Notes: generated by a model from the sequence alone, not told the origin. Positions 18,308 through 27,670 are shown, counted from the first letter of the stretch. The stretch is DNA of 64,000 nt from Paraburkholderia antibiotica (GCF_012927125.1 NZ_JABBFZ010000006.1:186001-250000), one strand, 5' to 3'. Numbers and translations: made by a program.

Positions 18308-19743
18308 CGGACTTTCTGCGCACCGGACATTACATCGATGGCAGCTGGCGCACCAGCGCCGAAACCTACGCGGTCTGCAATCCTGCGACGGGCGAGATCA
18401 TCGCGCAGGTGTCGAAGGCGGGCGGCGACGAAACGCGCGAGGCGATCGACGCCGCGCAGCGAGCCTTCCCGGCCTGGCGCGCGCTGACCGCGAAAGAACG
18501 CGGCGCACGCGTGAAGCGCTGGGGCGAACTGATGCTCGAACACCGCGACGCGCTGGCCGAACTGCTCTCGCGCGAGCAGGGCAAACCGCTGGCCGAGGCG
18601 CGCGGTGAAGTGGCCTACGCGGCAAGCTTCTTCGAGTGGTTTGCCGAAGAAGCGAAGCGCTGCTATGGCGACGTCATTCCCAGTCCGAAGCCGCATACGC
18701 GCATCGTCGTGACCCGCGAACCCGTGGGCGTGGTCGCGGCAATCACGCCGTGGAATTTTCCGCTCGCGATGATTACGCGCAAGGCCGGCCCCGCCCTCGC
18801 GGCTGGGTGCACGATGGTGCTCAAGCCGTCCGAGGAAACGCCGCTTTCCGCCCTGGCGCTCGCCGTGCTGGCCGAGCGTGCGGGCGTGCCCGCCGGCGTG
18901 TTCAATATCGTCTCCGGCGACGCCGTCGCGATCGGCAACGCGCTCACGGAATCGCCGGTGGTCCGCAAGCTCTCGTTCACCGGTTCGACGCGTGTGGGCA
19001 AACTGCTCGCGCGTCAGTCGGCGGACACGCTCAAGAAGCTCTCGCTCGAACTCGGCGGCAATGCGCCCTTCATCGTGTTCGACGATGCGGATCTCGACGC
19101 CGCGGTCCAGGGCGCGATCGCGTCGAAATTCCGCAACACCGGACAGACTTGCGTCTGCGTGAATCGCTTCTACGTGCAGGACGGCATCTACGACGCCTTC
19201 ACCCAGGCGCTCGCGAAAACCGTCGCACAACTGCGCGTGGGCAATGCACTGGAGGGCGAATTCGATCAGGGCCCGCTGATCAACGAGGCGGCGCTCGCCA
19301 AGGTCGAAGCTCACGTGGCCGATGCGCGCCATCACGGCGCTGCTGTCCTGACCGGCGGCGAACCGCACGCACTGGGCGGCACGTTTTACCAGCCGACGGT
19401 GCTCGGCAACGCAACGCGCGAAATGCTCATCGCGTCCGAGGAAACCTTCGGTCCGGTTGCCGCGTGCTTTCGCTTCAGCACCGAAAGCGAAGTGATCGAG
19501 CTGGCCAACGACACGCCGTATGGACTGTCGGCCTACTTCTACACCCGTGACCTCGGACGAGCATGGCGCGTGTCCGACGCACTGGAGTCCGGCATGGTGG
19601 GCATCAACGACGGGATCATCTCAACCGAAGTTGCTCCGTTCGGCGGCGTCAAGCAATCCGGCCTCGGTCGTGAAGGATCGAAATACGGTCTGGATGAGTA
19701 TGTCGAAATGAAGTACGTACTGATGGCCGGCCTCGACCGCTAG
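18304..19743 (+). CDS. NAD(P)+-dependent aldehyde dehydrogenase, succinate-semialdehyde dehydrogenase type
   Basis: 479 residues, close to GabD in length and sequence. The catalytic pair is E249 (E-L-G-G-N-A-P-F) and C283 (N-T-G-Q-T-C-V-C); the cofactor motif F-T-G-S-T-R-V-G is at about 225. The family oxidises succinate, glutarate or other short semialdehydes to acids. It overlaps the aldo/keto reductase by 4 bases and is followed by an MFS carrier. Its exact aldehyde is unknown; the Fae-like gene in the operon makes a formaldehyde-releasing or sugar-derived substrate worth testing. Confidence 0.9.
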   Translation: MTDFLRTGHYIDGSWRTSAETYAVCNPATGEIIAQVSKAGGDETREAIDAAQRAFPAWRALTAKERGARVKRWGELMLEHRDALAELLSREQGKPLAEARGEVAYAASFFEWFAEEAKRCYGDVIPSPKPHTRIVVTREPVGVVAAITPWNFPLAMITRKAGPALAAGCTMVLKPSEETPLSALALAVLAERAGVPAGVFNIVSGDAVAIGNALTESPVVRKLSFTGSTRVGKLLARQSADTLKKLSLELGGNAPFIVFDDADLDAAVQGAIASKFRNTGQTCVCVNRFYVQDGIYDAFTQALAKTVAQLRVGNALEGEFDQGPLINEAALAKVEAHVADARHHGAAVLTGGEPHALGGTFYQPTVLGNATREMLIASEETFGPVAACFRFSTESEVIELANDTPYGLSAYFYTRDLGRAWRVSDALESGMVGINDGIISTEVAPFGGVKQSGLGREGSKYGLDEYVEMKYVLMAGLDR

Positions 19744-19817
19744 CCGCATGCGCGCGCGGTGTGCATACTCCCGGCACCGCGCCGGTACCCCTGCGAAAAA
19801 TACAACACGGAGACATC

Positions 19818-21212
19818 ATGACAAACCCATCCTCGTGGGCCTCGACGCTCGACGAAGCGCGGACCGGCTCCCGGACACCCGCTCACGCCGCGACCGACAC
19901 GGGCAACACCGTCACCCTCGATGACCTTCCCGTCAGTGCCTTCCACATCAAGATCGCGGGACTAACCTTCGGCGCACATTTCACCGAAGGTTATGCGCTG
20001 GGTACGCTCGGCTATGCCCTCGCGTCGCTCGGCAAGCAGATCCCGCTCGACACGTTCTGGACCGGCATGGTCGGCAGTGCGGCGCTGATCGGCATCTTTC
20101 TGGGCAGCATGGTGTTCGGCCGGCTCTCCGACCGGATGGGGCGACAGCGTATCTTCCTGCTGAGCTTCCTCATCATCACGATCGCCGCGTTCGCCCAGTT
20201 CTACGTCACCTCAGCGCCGATGCTCTGCGTGCTGCGGATTCTGATCGGTATCGGCATGGGCGGCGATTTCGCGGTCGGCCACACGTTCCTCGCAGAATTC
20301 TCGCCTCGCAAGCATCGCGGCACCCTGCTGGGCTCGTTCAGCGTGATCTGGACAATCGGCTATGTGGTCGCGAGCGTGCTCGGCATTCATTACGCGGATG
20401 CATCGCCCGACGCGTGGCGCTGGCTGCTCGCATCGGCAGGTGTGCCGGCACTCGCGGTGCTGTTGGCGCGTATCGGCACGCCCGAGTCGCCGCGCTGGCT
20501 GCAAAGCAAGGGCCGCGTCGCGGAAGCGCATGCGATCGTCCACCGCTATTTTGGTCCTCACGTCAGACTGGATACGCCGACCAGTGCATCGACACACACT
20601 AACGATGGCTTCCGTCGCCTGTTCAAGGCGGACCTGATTCACCGCACCCTGTTCAACTGCACGTTCTTCGTGTGCCTCGTGATCCCCTACTTCGCGATCT
20701 ACACGTTTCTGCCGGCGGTGCTCAAAGCCATGCATCTGAACGAAGGAACAGGCGCGGACTTTCTGCTCAACGGTCTTCTGATCTTCGGCGCGTTGCTCGG
20801 CATCTGGCTGATGATCCGTTTGCCGCGTCGCACGTTCCTGATCAGCTCGTTTGCGATCACCTGCGCGTCGCTCGTGATGCTGAGCGTGCTACCGGATTCG
20901 GCCAGGATCGCGATGATCGCGGCGTTTGCGGTTTTCACCATCACCATGTCGGCCTTTTCGAATCTGGTGGGCGTCTATCCGCCGGAGTGCTTCCCGACGT
21001 CGGTGCGCGCATGCGGCGTGGGGCTGGCGATTGCCTGCAGTCGGCTCGGATCGGCGATCGGGACTTTCCTGCTGCCGCTCGGTATCGCGCAACTCGGGTT
21101 CCACTGGACGATGATGGCGCTCGCGGCCGTCCTGCTGATCGGCATGCTGGTTTCGATTGCATGGGCTCCGGAAACGCGGCACCTGACACTCGATCAGGCG
21201 GGCCACGCGTAA
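19818..21212 (+). CDS. MFS transporter (sugar/acid symporter type)
   Basis: 464 residues from the ATG at 19818, which has CGGAGAC 8 bases upstream. A polar N-terminus of about 45 residues precedes twelve membrane segments; G-R-L-S-D-R-M-G-R-Q-R after helix 2 and P-E-S-P-R-W-L-Q-S-K-G-R before the central loop are the standard MFS signatures of the sugar-porter-like branch. It closes the fae-reductase-dehydrogenase operon and is the likely importer of that operon's substrate. Confidence 0.88.
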   Translation: MTNPSSWASTLDEARTGSRTPAHAATDTGNTVTLDDLPVSAFHIKIAGLTFGAHFTEGYALGTLGYALASLGKQIPLDTFWTGMVGSAALIGIFLGSMVFGRLSDRMGRQRIFLLSFLIITIAAFAQFYVTSAPMLCVLRILIGIGMGGDFAVGHTFLAEFSPRKHRGTLLGSFSVIWTIGYVVASVLGIHYADASPDAWRWLLASAGVPALAVLLARIGTPESPRWLQSKGRVAEAHAIVHRYFGPHVRLDTPTSASTHTNDGFRRLFKADLIHRTLFNCTFFVCLVIPYFAIYTFLPAVLKAMHLNEGTGADFLLNGLLIFGALLGIWLMIRLPRRTFLISSFAITCASLVMLSVLPDSARIAMIAAFAVFTITMSAFSNLVGVYPPECFPTSVRACGVGLAIACSRLGSAIGTFLLPLGIAQLGFHWTMMALAAVLLIGMLVSIAWAPETRHLTLDQAGHA

Positions 21213-21266
21213 CGCGGCGCCACGGTGCACTGCGCTGCGCGCTCTCAGGACGACACGCTACTGATG

Positions 21267-22136
21267 CTACCGCTCGACCGCGATCTGTTGGCGCAGCCAG
21301 TTCGCAAACGACTGGACGTGCGCAAGCTGAACGTGATTGTGCGGGATATCGAGCCAGTATCCATACGGACCGATTGCCTGCACGTCCGAGAGTCGCGCGA
21401 GGCTGCCGATCGCAAGCTCTTCGGTAATCATGTTGCTATCGACGATCGCGAGGCCCGCACCCTTGCGGGCGGCGTGGATGGCCTGTTCGAGTGTCGAGAA
21501 CTCGATGCCATCCCCGCCGTCACCGACCGGCAACCCTGCCGAACTGAGCCAGTCGGGCCACAGATTCAGACGCTGACCGTCGTGCAGCACGTGCAGGCGC
21601 GGCAACCGGCGCAGCAGCGCATCGAGCGACTCGCCGCTCATCGAGGGCGCGCCGACCAGCGTATGACGCTCGACCGCGATTCTTTCCGAATAGACCCCAG
21701 GCAGACTGTCGATACCGAAACGGATCGTGCAGTGACAGTCCGGCATCGGGCTGGTGCGTACCGACAGTTCGACATCGGGCAGCGCCGCGGCAAGTTCGGG
21801 CAAGCGCGACGAGAACCACTGCGTCGCGAACGTGGGCGGCATCGCGAGCACGAGCCGCCGACGTGTTGTTGCCGATGAAAACGTGCACATGCCACGCTCG
21901 AGCGTATCGAAGGCCTCGGTGACATAGGGCAGCAAACCGGCGCCGGCATCCGTAAGTTTGACGCCGCGATGGTCGCGCTCGAACAGCTTGTCGCCCAGCG
22001 CTTCTTCCAGAATCCGGATCTGCCGGCTGACCGCCCCCTGTGTCACGCAAAGCGATTGGGAGGCACGGTTGAAACTCAGATGTCGCGCGGTTTCTTCGAA
22101 AAAACGCAGCGCGATCAGGGAGGGAAGACGTCGCAT
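21267..22136 (-). CDS. LysR-family regulator, GcvA-like
   Basis: 289 residues. The opening M-R-R-L-P-S-L-I-A-L-R-F-F-E and S-L-C-V-T-Q-G-A-V-S-R-Q-I recognition helix are typical of the GcvA subgroup; the effector domain covers about 90-285. It is convergent with the fae operon, ending 54 bases from it, and is the only regulator close to it, so it is a reasonable candidate for its control. The promoter region 22137-22200 contains TCACGTG twice in tandem (about 22164-22182); the rest to 22487 shows no gene. Confidence 0.88.
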   Translation of the reverse strand: MRRLPSLIALRFFEETARHLSFNRASQSLCVTQGAVSRQIRILEEALGDKLFERDHRGVKLTDAGAGLLPYVTEAFDTLERGMCTFSSATTRRRLVLAMPPTFATQWFSSRLPELAAALPDVELSVRTSPMPDCHCTIRFGIDSLPGVYSERIAVERHTLVGAPSMSGESLDALLRRLPRLHVLHDGQRLNLWPDWLSSAGLPVGDGGDGIEFSTLEQAIHAARKGAGLAIVDSNMITEELAIGSLARLSDVQAIGPYGYWLDIPHNHVQLAHVQSFANWLRQQIAVER

Positions 22137-22487
22137 GGAAAGAGCCTGAAAGTCGGCGCTGTATCACGTGTCACGTGTCACGCCGTTCGATGTTCTATGC
22201 AGCCGGCGTGAGTGATTCCGATTCGCTCCGTCCGGCAAACGAAAACGAATGCGGATTTCCAGGCAGCGGAAACCGAACGCCGACGTTCTCCGGCGGGAGT
22301 ATGCACTGAACCGGAGATCGCGCAAATCGTCCGGCGTCTTTCCGATGCGTGCGGTGGAGATTGGGTCAGCCGTATAGCGGCGCTCTTCCTGATGACCCGC
22401 ATAGGGAGGCACACGATAAACCAAACCGATCCAGCTCGATCACTCCAGATCGGACCCACGTCGCGCAGGATCATCGCGCGTAAATGC

Positions 22488-23825
22488 TCAGGCATTCGTC
22501 CGATCGACCAGACTATCCGCGTCTGCGCGCATACGCGATCCAGCGAGATAAGTAGCGAAATAAGCAAGCACAGCAGGCATTGCACGATACGTGATGACGG
22601 AACCCGCGACAGCCAGCAACAGCGGATACAGCAGGTCATGGCTCGCATGCGTGAATTCGACGATCAATACCACCGCGGTCAGCGGCATTTGCATGGAGGC
22701 GGCGAGGAACGCACCCGCGCCGACCAGCGCGCAAGCACCAGGCGCGAGCGCCGGGAAGAAGTGACCCCACGCGCCGCCGAGCACGATCGCGAGCAGCGCG
22801 CCATTGGTCAGCCCGGGCGTGAGCAGGCCGCCTTCCGCGCCTGCGCGCAGGCTCGATGCCTCGATCGCGACCTTCAGCACCAGCAGCGCGGCGGCAAGAC
22901 CGATCGTGAGGTCGCTGTTGAACGACAGTGTCGCGGCGCCTTTGCCGTTGCCCGCGAGTTGCGGAAATGCGGCGACCAGCGCACCGATCACCGCGAAGTT
23001 CAGGATCGACAACACGACGAGACTCCACCCTCTCGGCGCATGCTGTCGCGCACTGGAGGTCAGCTTGACGAAGCCCCAGCCCGCGATGCCGAACAGCGGT
23101 CCGCAGACGACGGCCCAGATCATTAGCGGATTGCTGGCGACAAACGCGGGCACCACGTATTGCTGTTCGTTGCCAAGGCCGCTCCATGCGACGACCGCCG
23201 CAATGGTCGACGTCACCAGCGCGGCGATGAGCGCGCGAGGCGCGAACGTGCCGAGCAGCACTTCCAGCACGAATACGGCGCCGCCGAGCGGCACGTTGTA
23301 GACCGCCGCGAGACCAGCCCCGGCGCCACACGCAACCATCAGGCGGCAATCGTCGCTCGTCAGGCCCGCGCGATGCGCGAGGCGCCCGGCAAGCAGCGAG
23401 CCGATCTCGCGAGGCGCGACTTCGCGCCCGAGCGGCGAGCCGAGTGCGACGGTCACGATCTGCAGCAACGCGTGCACCGTCGTGCTGACGAACGGCATGC
23501 GCGGGTCGGCGGAACCGACTGCCTTGCGGATGCTAACCAGCGGGCGGCCATAGCGATACAGCGCGGCCCAGCCCACACCAGCGACGACGCCGCATAGCGA
23601 CAGCACGACCACCCGACGCAACGGCGACGCCGCGCTCACGCCTTCGAGAAAACTCTGATGGCCGACCAGTTCTCCCATGCTGTAGCCGTAGGCCACGTGT
23701 TGTACGGCGTGAAGCAACAGCGCCAGCGCCATCCCGCCGAGCCCCGCGCCGATGCCGGTCAGCACGGTAACCACGGCGAACGCCAAAGGTCGGTTGGGCA
23801 CAACGGAAGCGGGATTGGCACTCAT
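22488..23825 (-). CDS. ClC-family chloride channel/transporter
   Basis: 445 residues with about ten to twelve membrane segments. The family's ion-path motifs are present in altered form: G-S-A-D-P near residue 104 for G-S-G-I-P, G-R-E-V-A-P near 133 for G-K/R-E-G-P with the gating Glu kept, and G-G-L-L-T-P near 339 for G-x-F-x-P. ClC proteins move chloride or other anions across the inner membrane, often coupled to protons for acid resistance. It is a single gene; an AT-rich inverted repeat lies 83 bases before its start. Selectivity cannot be predicted because the central Ser-Gly-Ile-Pro is changed. Confidence 0.85.
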   Translation of the reverse strand: MSANPASVVPNRPLAFAVVTVLTGIGAGLGGMALALLLHAVQHVAYGYSMGELVGHQSFLEGVSAASPLRRVVVLSLCGVVAGVGWAALYRYGRPLVSIRKAVGSADPRMPFVSTTVHALLQIVTVALGSPLGREVAPREIGSLLAGRLAHRAGLTSDDCRLMVACGAGAGLAAVYNVPLGGAVFVLEVLLGTFAPRALIAALVTSTIAAVVAWSGLGNEQQYVVPAFVASNPLMIWAVVCGPLFGIAGWGFVKLTSSARQHAPRGWSLVVLSILNFAVIGALVAAFPQLAGNGKGAATLSFNSDLTIGLAAALLVLKVAIEASSLRAGAEGGLLTPGLTNGALLAIVLGGAWGHFFPALAPGACALVGAGAFLAASMQMPLTAVVLIVEFTHASHDLLYPLLLAVAGSVITYRAMPAVLAYFATYLAGSRMRADADSLVDRTNA

Positions 23826-23907
23826 CAGAGGAACTCAGGAAGTGGGAATGAGAAGAGTTCCCGCATAGTAGCCAGGCGGATGTATTCTCTGGGCGACTTA
23901 TTCTGAT

Positions 23908-23924
23908 AAATAAATGATTTATTT
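23908..23924. promoter_or_regulatory. AT-rich inverted repeat between lrp-type gene and ClC gene
   Basis: AAATAAAT-G-ATTTATTT is a perfect 8-bp repeat in an otherwise GC-rich region, 83-99 bases before the ClC start and downstream of the Lrp/AsnC gene. It could be a regulator site or promoter element of the ClC gene, or a weak terminator for the Lrp gene. Confidence 0.35.
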
Positions 23925-23962
23925 AAATATATAGAGTGGCGCAGCGCCCCTTCGCATTCCGC

Positions 23963-24445
23963 CTACGCCAGATCGACGAGCGTCTGCTTGCGCGACTTGA
24001 CTTCCTTCAGGACGAACGCGGAGTAGACCTCCTTGACGTTCGGCAACGCGCCGATCTGATGGCGAGCGAATTCGCCGAATTCGTCGAGCGTGCGCGCGAC
24101 CACGGTGAGCTGGTGGTCATAACGACCCGAAATACAGCTGCACGCGATGATCTGCGGACTCGTGATCACCGCATCCTCGAACGCCTTGACGTGCTTCTCG
24201 TCCTTCTTGTCGAGCGACACGTACACGTACGCGGTCACGTGAAAGCCCAGCTTCTTCATATCCACATCCGCGTGATAGCCGCAAATGATTCCTTCCTGCT
24301 CGAGACGCTTGACGCGCCGCCAGCACGGCGACGTCGTCAGGTCCACGCGCTCGGCCAATTCGGCGCTCGAAAGCCGCGCGTCGAGCTGCAGCGCTTTCAG
24401 AATCTGCAGATCGACCCGATCCACTTGATGTTCTGCATTGATCAT
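23963..24445 (-). CDS. Lrp/AsnC-family transcriptional regulator
   Basis: 160 residues from the ATG at 24445, preferred because AGGAAA lies about 8 bases upstream; a start 27 bases earlier is possible. N-terminal winged helix (about 10-60, T-T-S-P-C-W-R-R-V-K-R-L) and C-terminal RAM/AsnC ligand domain (I-S-G-R-Y-D-H-Q-L near 110). Members bind amino acids and control nearby transport or catabolism. It is divergent from the SDR gene at 24676 and closely similar to the second Lrp at 28678. Confidence 0.9.
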   Translation of the reverse strand: MINAEHQVDRVDLQILKALQLDARLSSAELAERVDLTTSPCWRRVKRLEQEGIICGYHADVDMKKLGFHVTAYVYVSLDKKDEKHVKAFEDAVITSPQIIACSCISGRYDHQLTVVARTLDEFGEFARHQIGALPNVKEVYSAFVLKEVKSRKQTLVDLA

Positions 24446-24675
24446 TTCGAATTTTTCCTGACGACGAAACATTCATTTTAATCAAAACCCCTACCCCGTC
24501 AAATTACACCAAACAATTTCTATCCATGACGCGTATAGTTTGCTCACAAAAAATCAGCGGATGAGGTAAAACCACGCCCGCTGCCACGCCCACACGACCG
24601 CCAACGTCGATCTGCGCAGCGCATGTCTGGCATGACGAGCGGGTCGATGACCGGGCCTACTCAGGAGAGCATCGG

Positions 24676-25452
24676 ATGGATCTTGGCTTGAAAAATCAGC
24701 ACGCGGTCGTCTGCGGAGCGAGCAAAGGACTCGGCTACGCGTGCGCCGAAGCGCTCGCGCGCGAGGGTGCGCGCGTCACGCTGATTGCGCGGAACGAGAC
24801 GGAGCTGATCGCCGCCGGCCAGCAACTGCGCGAACGCAGCGGCGTCCAGGTGGACGTGATCGCCGCGGATGTGTCGACCGAAGCGGGTCGGGCGTTGATC
24901 GCCGGCCAGGCAAAAAATGTCGATATCCTGATCAATAACGCGGGTGGACCGCCGCCGGGCCAGTATGCCGAGTGGTCGCACGAAGACTGGATCGCGGCGC
25001 TCGAAGCCAACATGCTGAGCGGCATTTTTCTGATCAAGGCGTTTCTGCCGGCCATGCTGGAACAGCGCCACGGTCGCATCGTCAATATCACCTCGGTCAC
25101 GGTCAAGCAGCCACAGGCCCTGCTCGGTCTTTCGACCGCCGCGCGCCTCGGCCTCACCGGCTATGTGGCGACGGTCGCGCGCGAAGTGATCGACCGCGGC
25201 GTCACCATCAACAACCTGCTGCCCGGCTATTTCCTGACCGACCGCCTGCGCTCGATGTTCGAGAAGTGGGACAGTCAGGCTGGAGAAAACACGCCGGTAT
25301 CTGAGCAGAAACGCCAGACCATTCCCGCGCAGCGCTTTGGCACGCCGTCCGAATTCGGCGACGTGTGCGCGTTCCTCTGCAGCAGGAACGCGGGCTACAT
25401 GACCGCGCAAAACATCCTGCTCGATGGTGGTTTGTATCCCGGCACGTTCTAG
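24676..25452 (+). CDS. SDR-family protein lacking the usual catalytic Tyr/Lys
   Basis: 258 residues. The Rossmann N-terminus has G-A-S-K-G-L-G (14-20) and N-N-A-G (87-90), and S140 is where the active-site serine belongs. The place of the Y-x-x-x-K motif reads L-S-T-A-A-R (152-157), with neither Tyr nor Lys. A subgroup of SDR proteins has this change; its chemistry is uncertain. It is first of a plus-strand run with a hydratase-like enzyme and a periplasmic binding protein, divergent from the Lrp-type regulator. It may still bind NAD(P) and act as an isomerase or dehydratase partner. Confidence 0.85.
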   Translation: MDLGLKNQHAVVCGASKGLGYACAEALAREGARVTLIARNETELIAAGQQLRERSGVQVDVIAADVSTEAGRALIAGQAKNVDILINNAGGPPPGQYAEWSHEDWIAALEANMLSGIFLIKAFLPAMLEQRHGRIVNITSVTVKQPQALLGLSTAARLGLTGYVATVAREVIDRGVTINNLLPGYFLTDRLRSMFEKWDSQAGENTPVSEQKRQTIPAQRFGTPSEFGDVCAFLCSRNAGYMTAQNILLDGGLYPGTF

Positions 25453-25499
25453 CATCGGGCCGCATCGCATTTAACCTGATCGACGATCTCGACATCCCT

Positions 25500-26291
25500 A
25501 TGAACTTGACGAATCAGCAACTCGCGCAGGCGCTCTTCGAACAACACGCGGCGCGCACGCATTTCGGCACGCTTCGGCAAGCAGGCAAGGTACTCGACAC
25601 CGCCACGGCCTATGACGTGCAGGACGAACTGGTCGCGCTGTTTCGCGAGGCACGCCGTGCCGACGTCGTCGGCTACAAGATCGGGCTCACGTCCACCGCG
25701 ATGCAGACCATGTGCGGCATCGACAAACCGGTGTTCGGCCGCATCCTCAGCGACGAGGTGTATCGCAGCGGCGCCCATATCGATCTGAAGCGCTACGTCC
25801 ACCTCGGTCTGGAATTCGAAATCGCGGTCAAGCTCGGCAGCGATATCGTGCCCAACGGCAAGCCGCTGTCGACGGCGGATATCGCGGCCTGCACCGCGGC
25901 GGTATGCCCCGCGCTCGAACTGGTAGAGGACCGTCATGCCGACTACAGCACGCTCGATGCCGCGTCGCTGATCGCCGATAACTCCTGGAATGCGGGCGTG
26001 GTATTGGCAGACTGGCAACCGCTTCCCGATGAATCCATCGTTCGACCGGCTCGCGTGTTTTCGCAAGATTCGTCGACGGAAACGGGCGCTGTCGATTATC
26101 GTCACGTGCTCGCATCCGTCGCGTGGCTGGCACAGGAGCTGGCATTGAGAGGATCGCATCTCCGCGCGGGCGAGATCGTCATGACCGGAAGCGTGGTTCG
26201 CACGCGCTTTCCTGTCCAGGGCGAAGTCTGGCATTACGAAGTGGACGGTCTGGGAACAAACGGCGTGAACTGCGCGCAAGCGGGCGCGTGA
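25500..26291 (+). CDS. 2-keto-4-pentenoate hydratase / 2-oxo-hydratase-decarboxylase family enzyme
   Basis: 263 residues, the normal size of the MhpD/DmpE/DmpH group. Family blocks visible are V-V-G-Y-K-I-G-L-T-S near residue 60, V-F-G-R-I-L near 80, G-L-E-F-E-I-A near 101 and A-L-E-L-V-E-D-R near 138. These metal-dependent enzymes hydrate 2-hydroxy-2,4-dienoates or decarboxylate 2-oxo-3-enedioates in aromatic meta-cleavage. No ring-cleavage enzyme is close, so the substrate is open. The ATG at 25500 follows the SDR stop by 47 bases. Confidence 0.85.
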   Translation: MNLTNQQLAQALFEQHAARTHFGTLRQAGKVLDTATAYDVQDELVALFREARRADVVGYKIGLTSTAMQTMCGIDKPVFGRILSDEVYRSGAHIDLKRYVHLGLEFEIAVKLGSDIVPNGKPLSTADIAACTAAVCPALELVEDRHADYSTLDAASLIADNSWNAGVVLADWQPLPDESIVRPARVFSQDSSTETGAVDYRHVLASVAWLAQELALRGSHLRAGEIVMTGSVVRTRFPVQGEVWHYEVDGLGTNGVNCAQAGA

Positions 26292-26352
26292 GGCCTTTGC
26301 GTGCGCCGGCTACCGGCCACTTTCATCTATTGAGGTTCAAGGAGGAGACGCA

Positions 26353-27489
26353 GTGAAACGAAATCAACTGGCTGCCATGGCAGCCCTGTGCTTCGCGGCA
26401 GCGAGCACGTCGAGCTATGCCCAGGTCAGCGTCAAGATCGGCGTGGTGGGCCCGTTGACCGGCTCGGGCGCGGCCTATGGCAAGGACATGGAAAACGGCG
26501 TCAGAATCGCCATCGCGGAAGCCAACGCGCAAAAGATCACGCTCGGCGGCAAGGTCGTGCAATTCGCGCCCGAATACATGGACGACCAGGGCGACCCGCG
26601 CACCGGCGTGCAGGTCGCGCAACGGCTGGTCGACGAAAACGTGAGCGCCGTGATCGGCCATGTGAATTCCGGCACGACCATCCCGGCATCGAAAATCTAC
26701 GCGAGCGCCGGCATCCCGATGATTACCCCCGCGGCGTCGAATTCGATCATCACGAAGCAGGGTTTCAATACGGTGTTCAGCGTCGTGCCGACCGATGCGC
26801 AAACCGCCGGCAGCGCCGGCACCTATGCCGTCACCTCGCTCAAGGCGAAGCGCATCGCGATCATGGACGATCAGACCGCCTTCGGTCAGGGCGCCGCCGA
26901 AGAGTTTCGCAAGGCCGTGCTCGCCGCGCACGGGACCATCGTCGATCAGCAGTACACGAGCGACAAGGCCATGGACTTCAGCGCGCAGCTCACGCACATC
27001 AAGAGCGCCAATGCGGATCTGCTGTTCTTCTCCGGACTGGGTCCGCAGGTCGCCGGCATCGCGAAGAAGATGAAGCTGCTCGGCATGACGACCAGGCTGA
27101 TGGGCGGCGGTGGCACGGTTTCGGAAGACTTCGTGCAGATCGCGGGCGCCAGCGCCGAGGGCGTCGAAGGGCTGGACTACGGGCTGCCGGTGTCGAGAAT
27201 GCCGCGCGGACCGGAGTTCGAAAGCCGCTACAAGAAGACCTTCAATACGAACATGCAGGTCTACGCGCCGTTGGGATACGACGCGACGTGGGCGGTAATC
27301 AAGGCGATGCAGGCAGCCAACTCGTCAAATCCGTCCGACTATCTGCCGAAACTGCGCGCGACCCAATACCAGGGCGTGTCCGGGCCGATCGAGTTCGACA
27401 AGACCGGAGCCTTGAAGACGGCAGCGACCACCATCTATCAGGTCCGCGGCGGCAAATGGGAAATCCAGCAGACGGTCATGTCCAAATAG
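26353..27489 (+). CDS. Branched-chain amino-acid-type ABC transporter substrate-binding protein (LivJ/LivK family)
   Basis: 378 residues. Signal peptide at 1-23 (ending S-Y-A before Q), then I-G-V-V-G-P-L-T-G-S-G-A-A-Y-G-K-D, the type I periplasmic binding opening of the LivJ family. GTG start at 26353 with GGAGGAG 5 bases upstream. No permease or ATPase gene lies near, so it depends on a transporter encoded elsewhere or serves as a sensor component. Its place after the SDR and hydratase suggests it binds their substrate, possibly an aromatic or branched acid rather than an amino acid. Confidence 0.9.
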   Translation: MKRNQLAAMAALCFAAASTSSYAQVSVKIGVVGPLTGSGAAYGKDMENGVRIAIAEANAQKITLGGKVVQFAPEYMDDQGDPRTGVQVAQRLVDENVSAVIGHVNSGTTIPASKIYASAGIPMITPAASNSIITKQGFNTVFSVVPTDAQTAGSAGTYAVTSLKAKRIAIMDDQTAFGQGAAEEFRKAVLAAHGTIVDQQYTSDKAMDFSAQLTHIKSANADLLFFSGLGPQVAGIAKKMKLLGMTTRLMGGGGTVSEDFVQIAGASAEGVEGLDYGLPVSRMPRGPEFESRYKKTFNTNMQVYAPLGYDATWAVIKAMQAANSSNPSDYLPKLRATQYQGVSGPIEFDKTGALKTAATTIYQVRGGKWEIQQTVMSK

Positions 27490-27528
27490 AGGCTGACAGG
27501 CGCTGGATACCCGGATCGGGAAGCGCCA

Positions 27529-27562
27529 CGCGCGATGAGGCGTTCGTGTGCCTCATCGCGCG
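27529..27562 (+). terminator. Hairpin terminator after the binding-protein gene
   Basis: A perfect 13-bp stem, CGCGCGATGAGGC pairing with GCCTCATCGCGCG around an 8-base loop, followed by ATTTCATTGTT. It lies 40 bases after the stop of the ABC binding-protein gene. Confidence 0.75.
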
Positions 27563-27670
27563 ATTTCATTGTTGCCGCTCCGAAGCCCGAGTCGCGCGGC
27601 AGCGGCGGCTGGCGTCTAACGCAGCGACGTTCCTCTTGCGCCCCACCCTGCCCGGCGATCCTCTGCGCTC

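Noticed and set aside
18232..19368. 378-codon minus-strand frame over the aldehyde dehydrogenase
   Set aside because: Antisense shadow of a gene with intact catalytic Glu and Cys.
22164..22182. Tandem TCACGTG repeats before the GcvA-like LysR
   Set aside because: Short and close to the start codon; could be a regulator site but spacing fits no known pattern, so it is only mentioned under the gene.
22178..22648. 156-codon minus-strand frame with a hydrophobic start
   Set aside because: Overlaps the end of the ClC gene in another phase; hydrophobic run comes from membrane-helix codons read out of frame.
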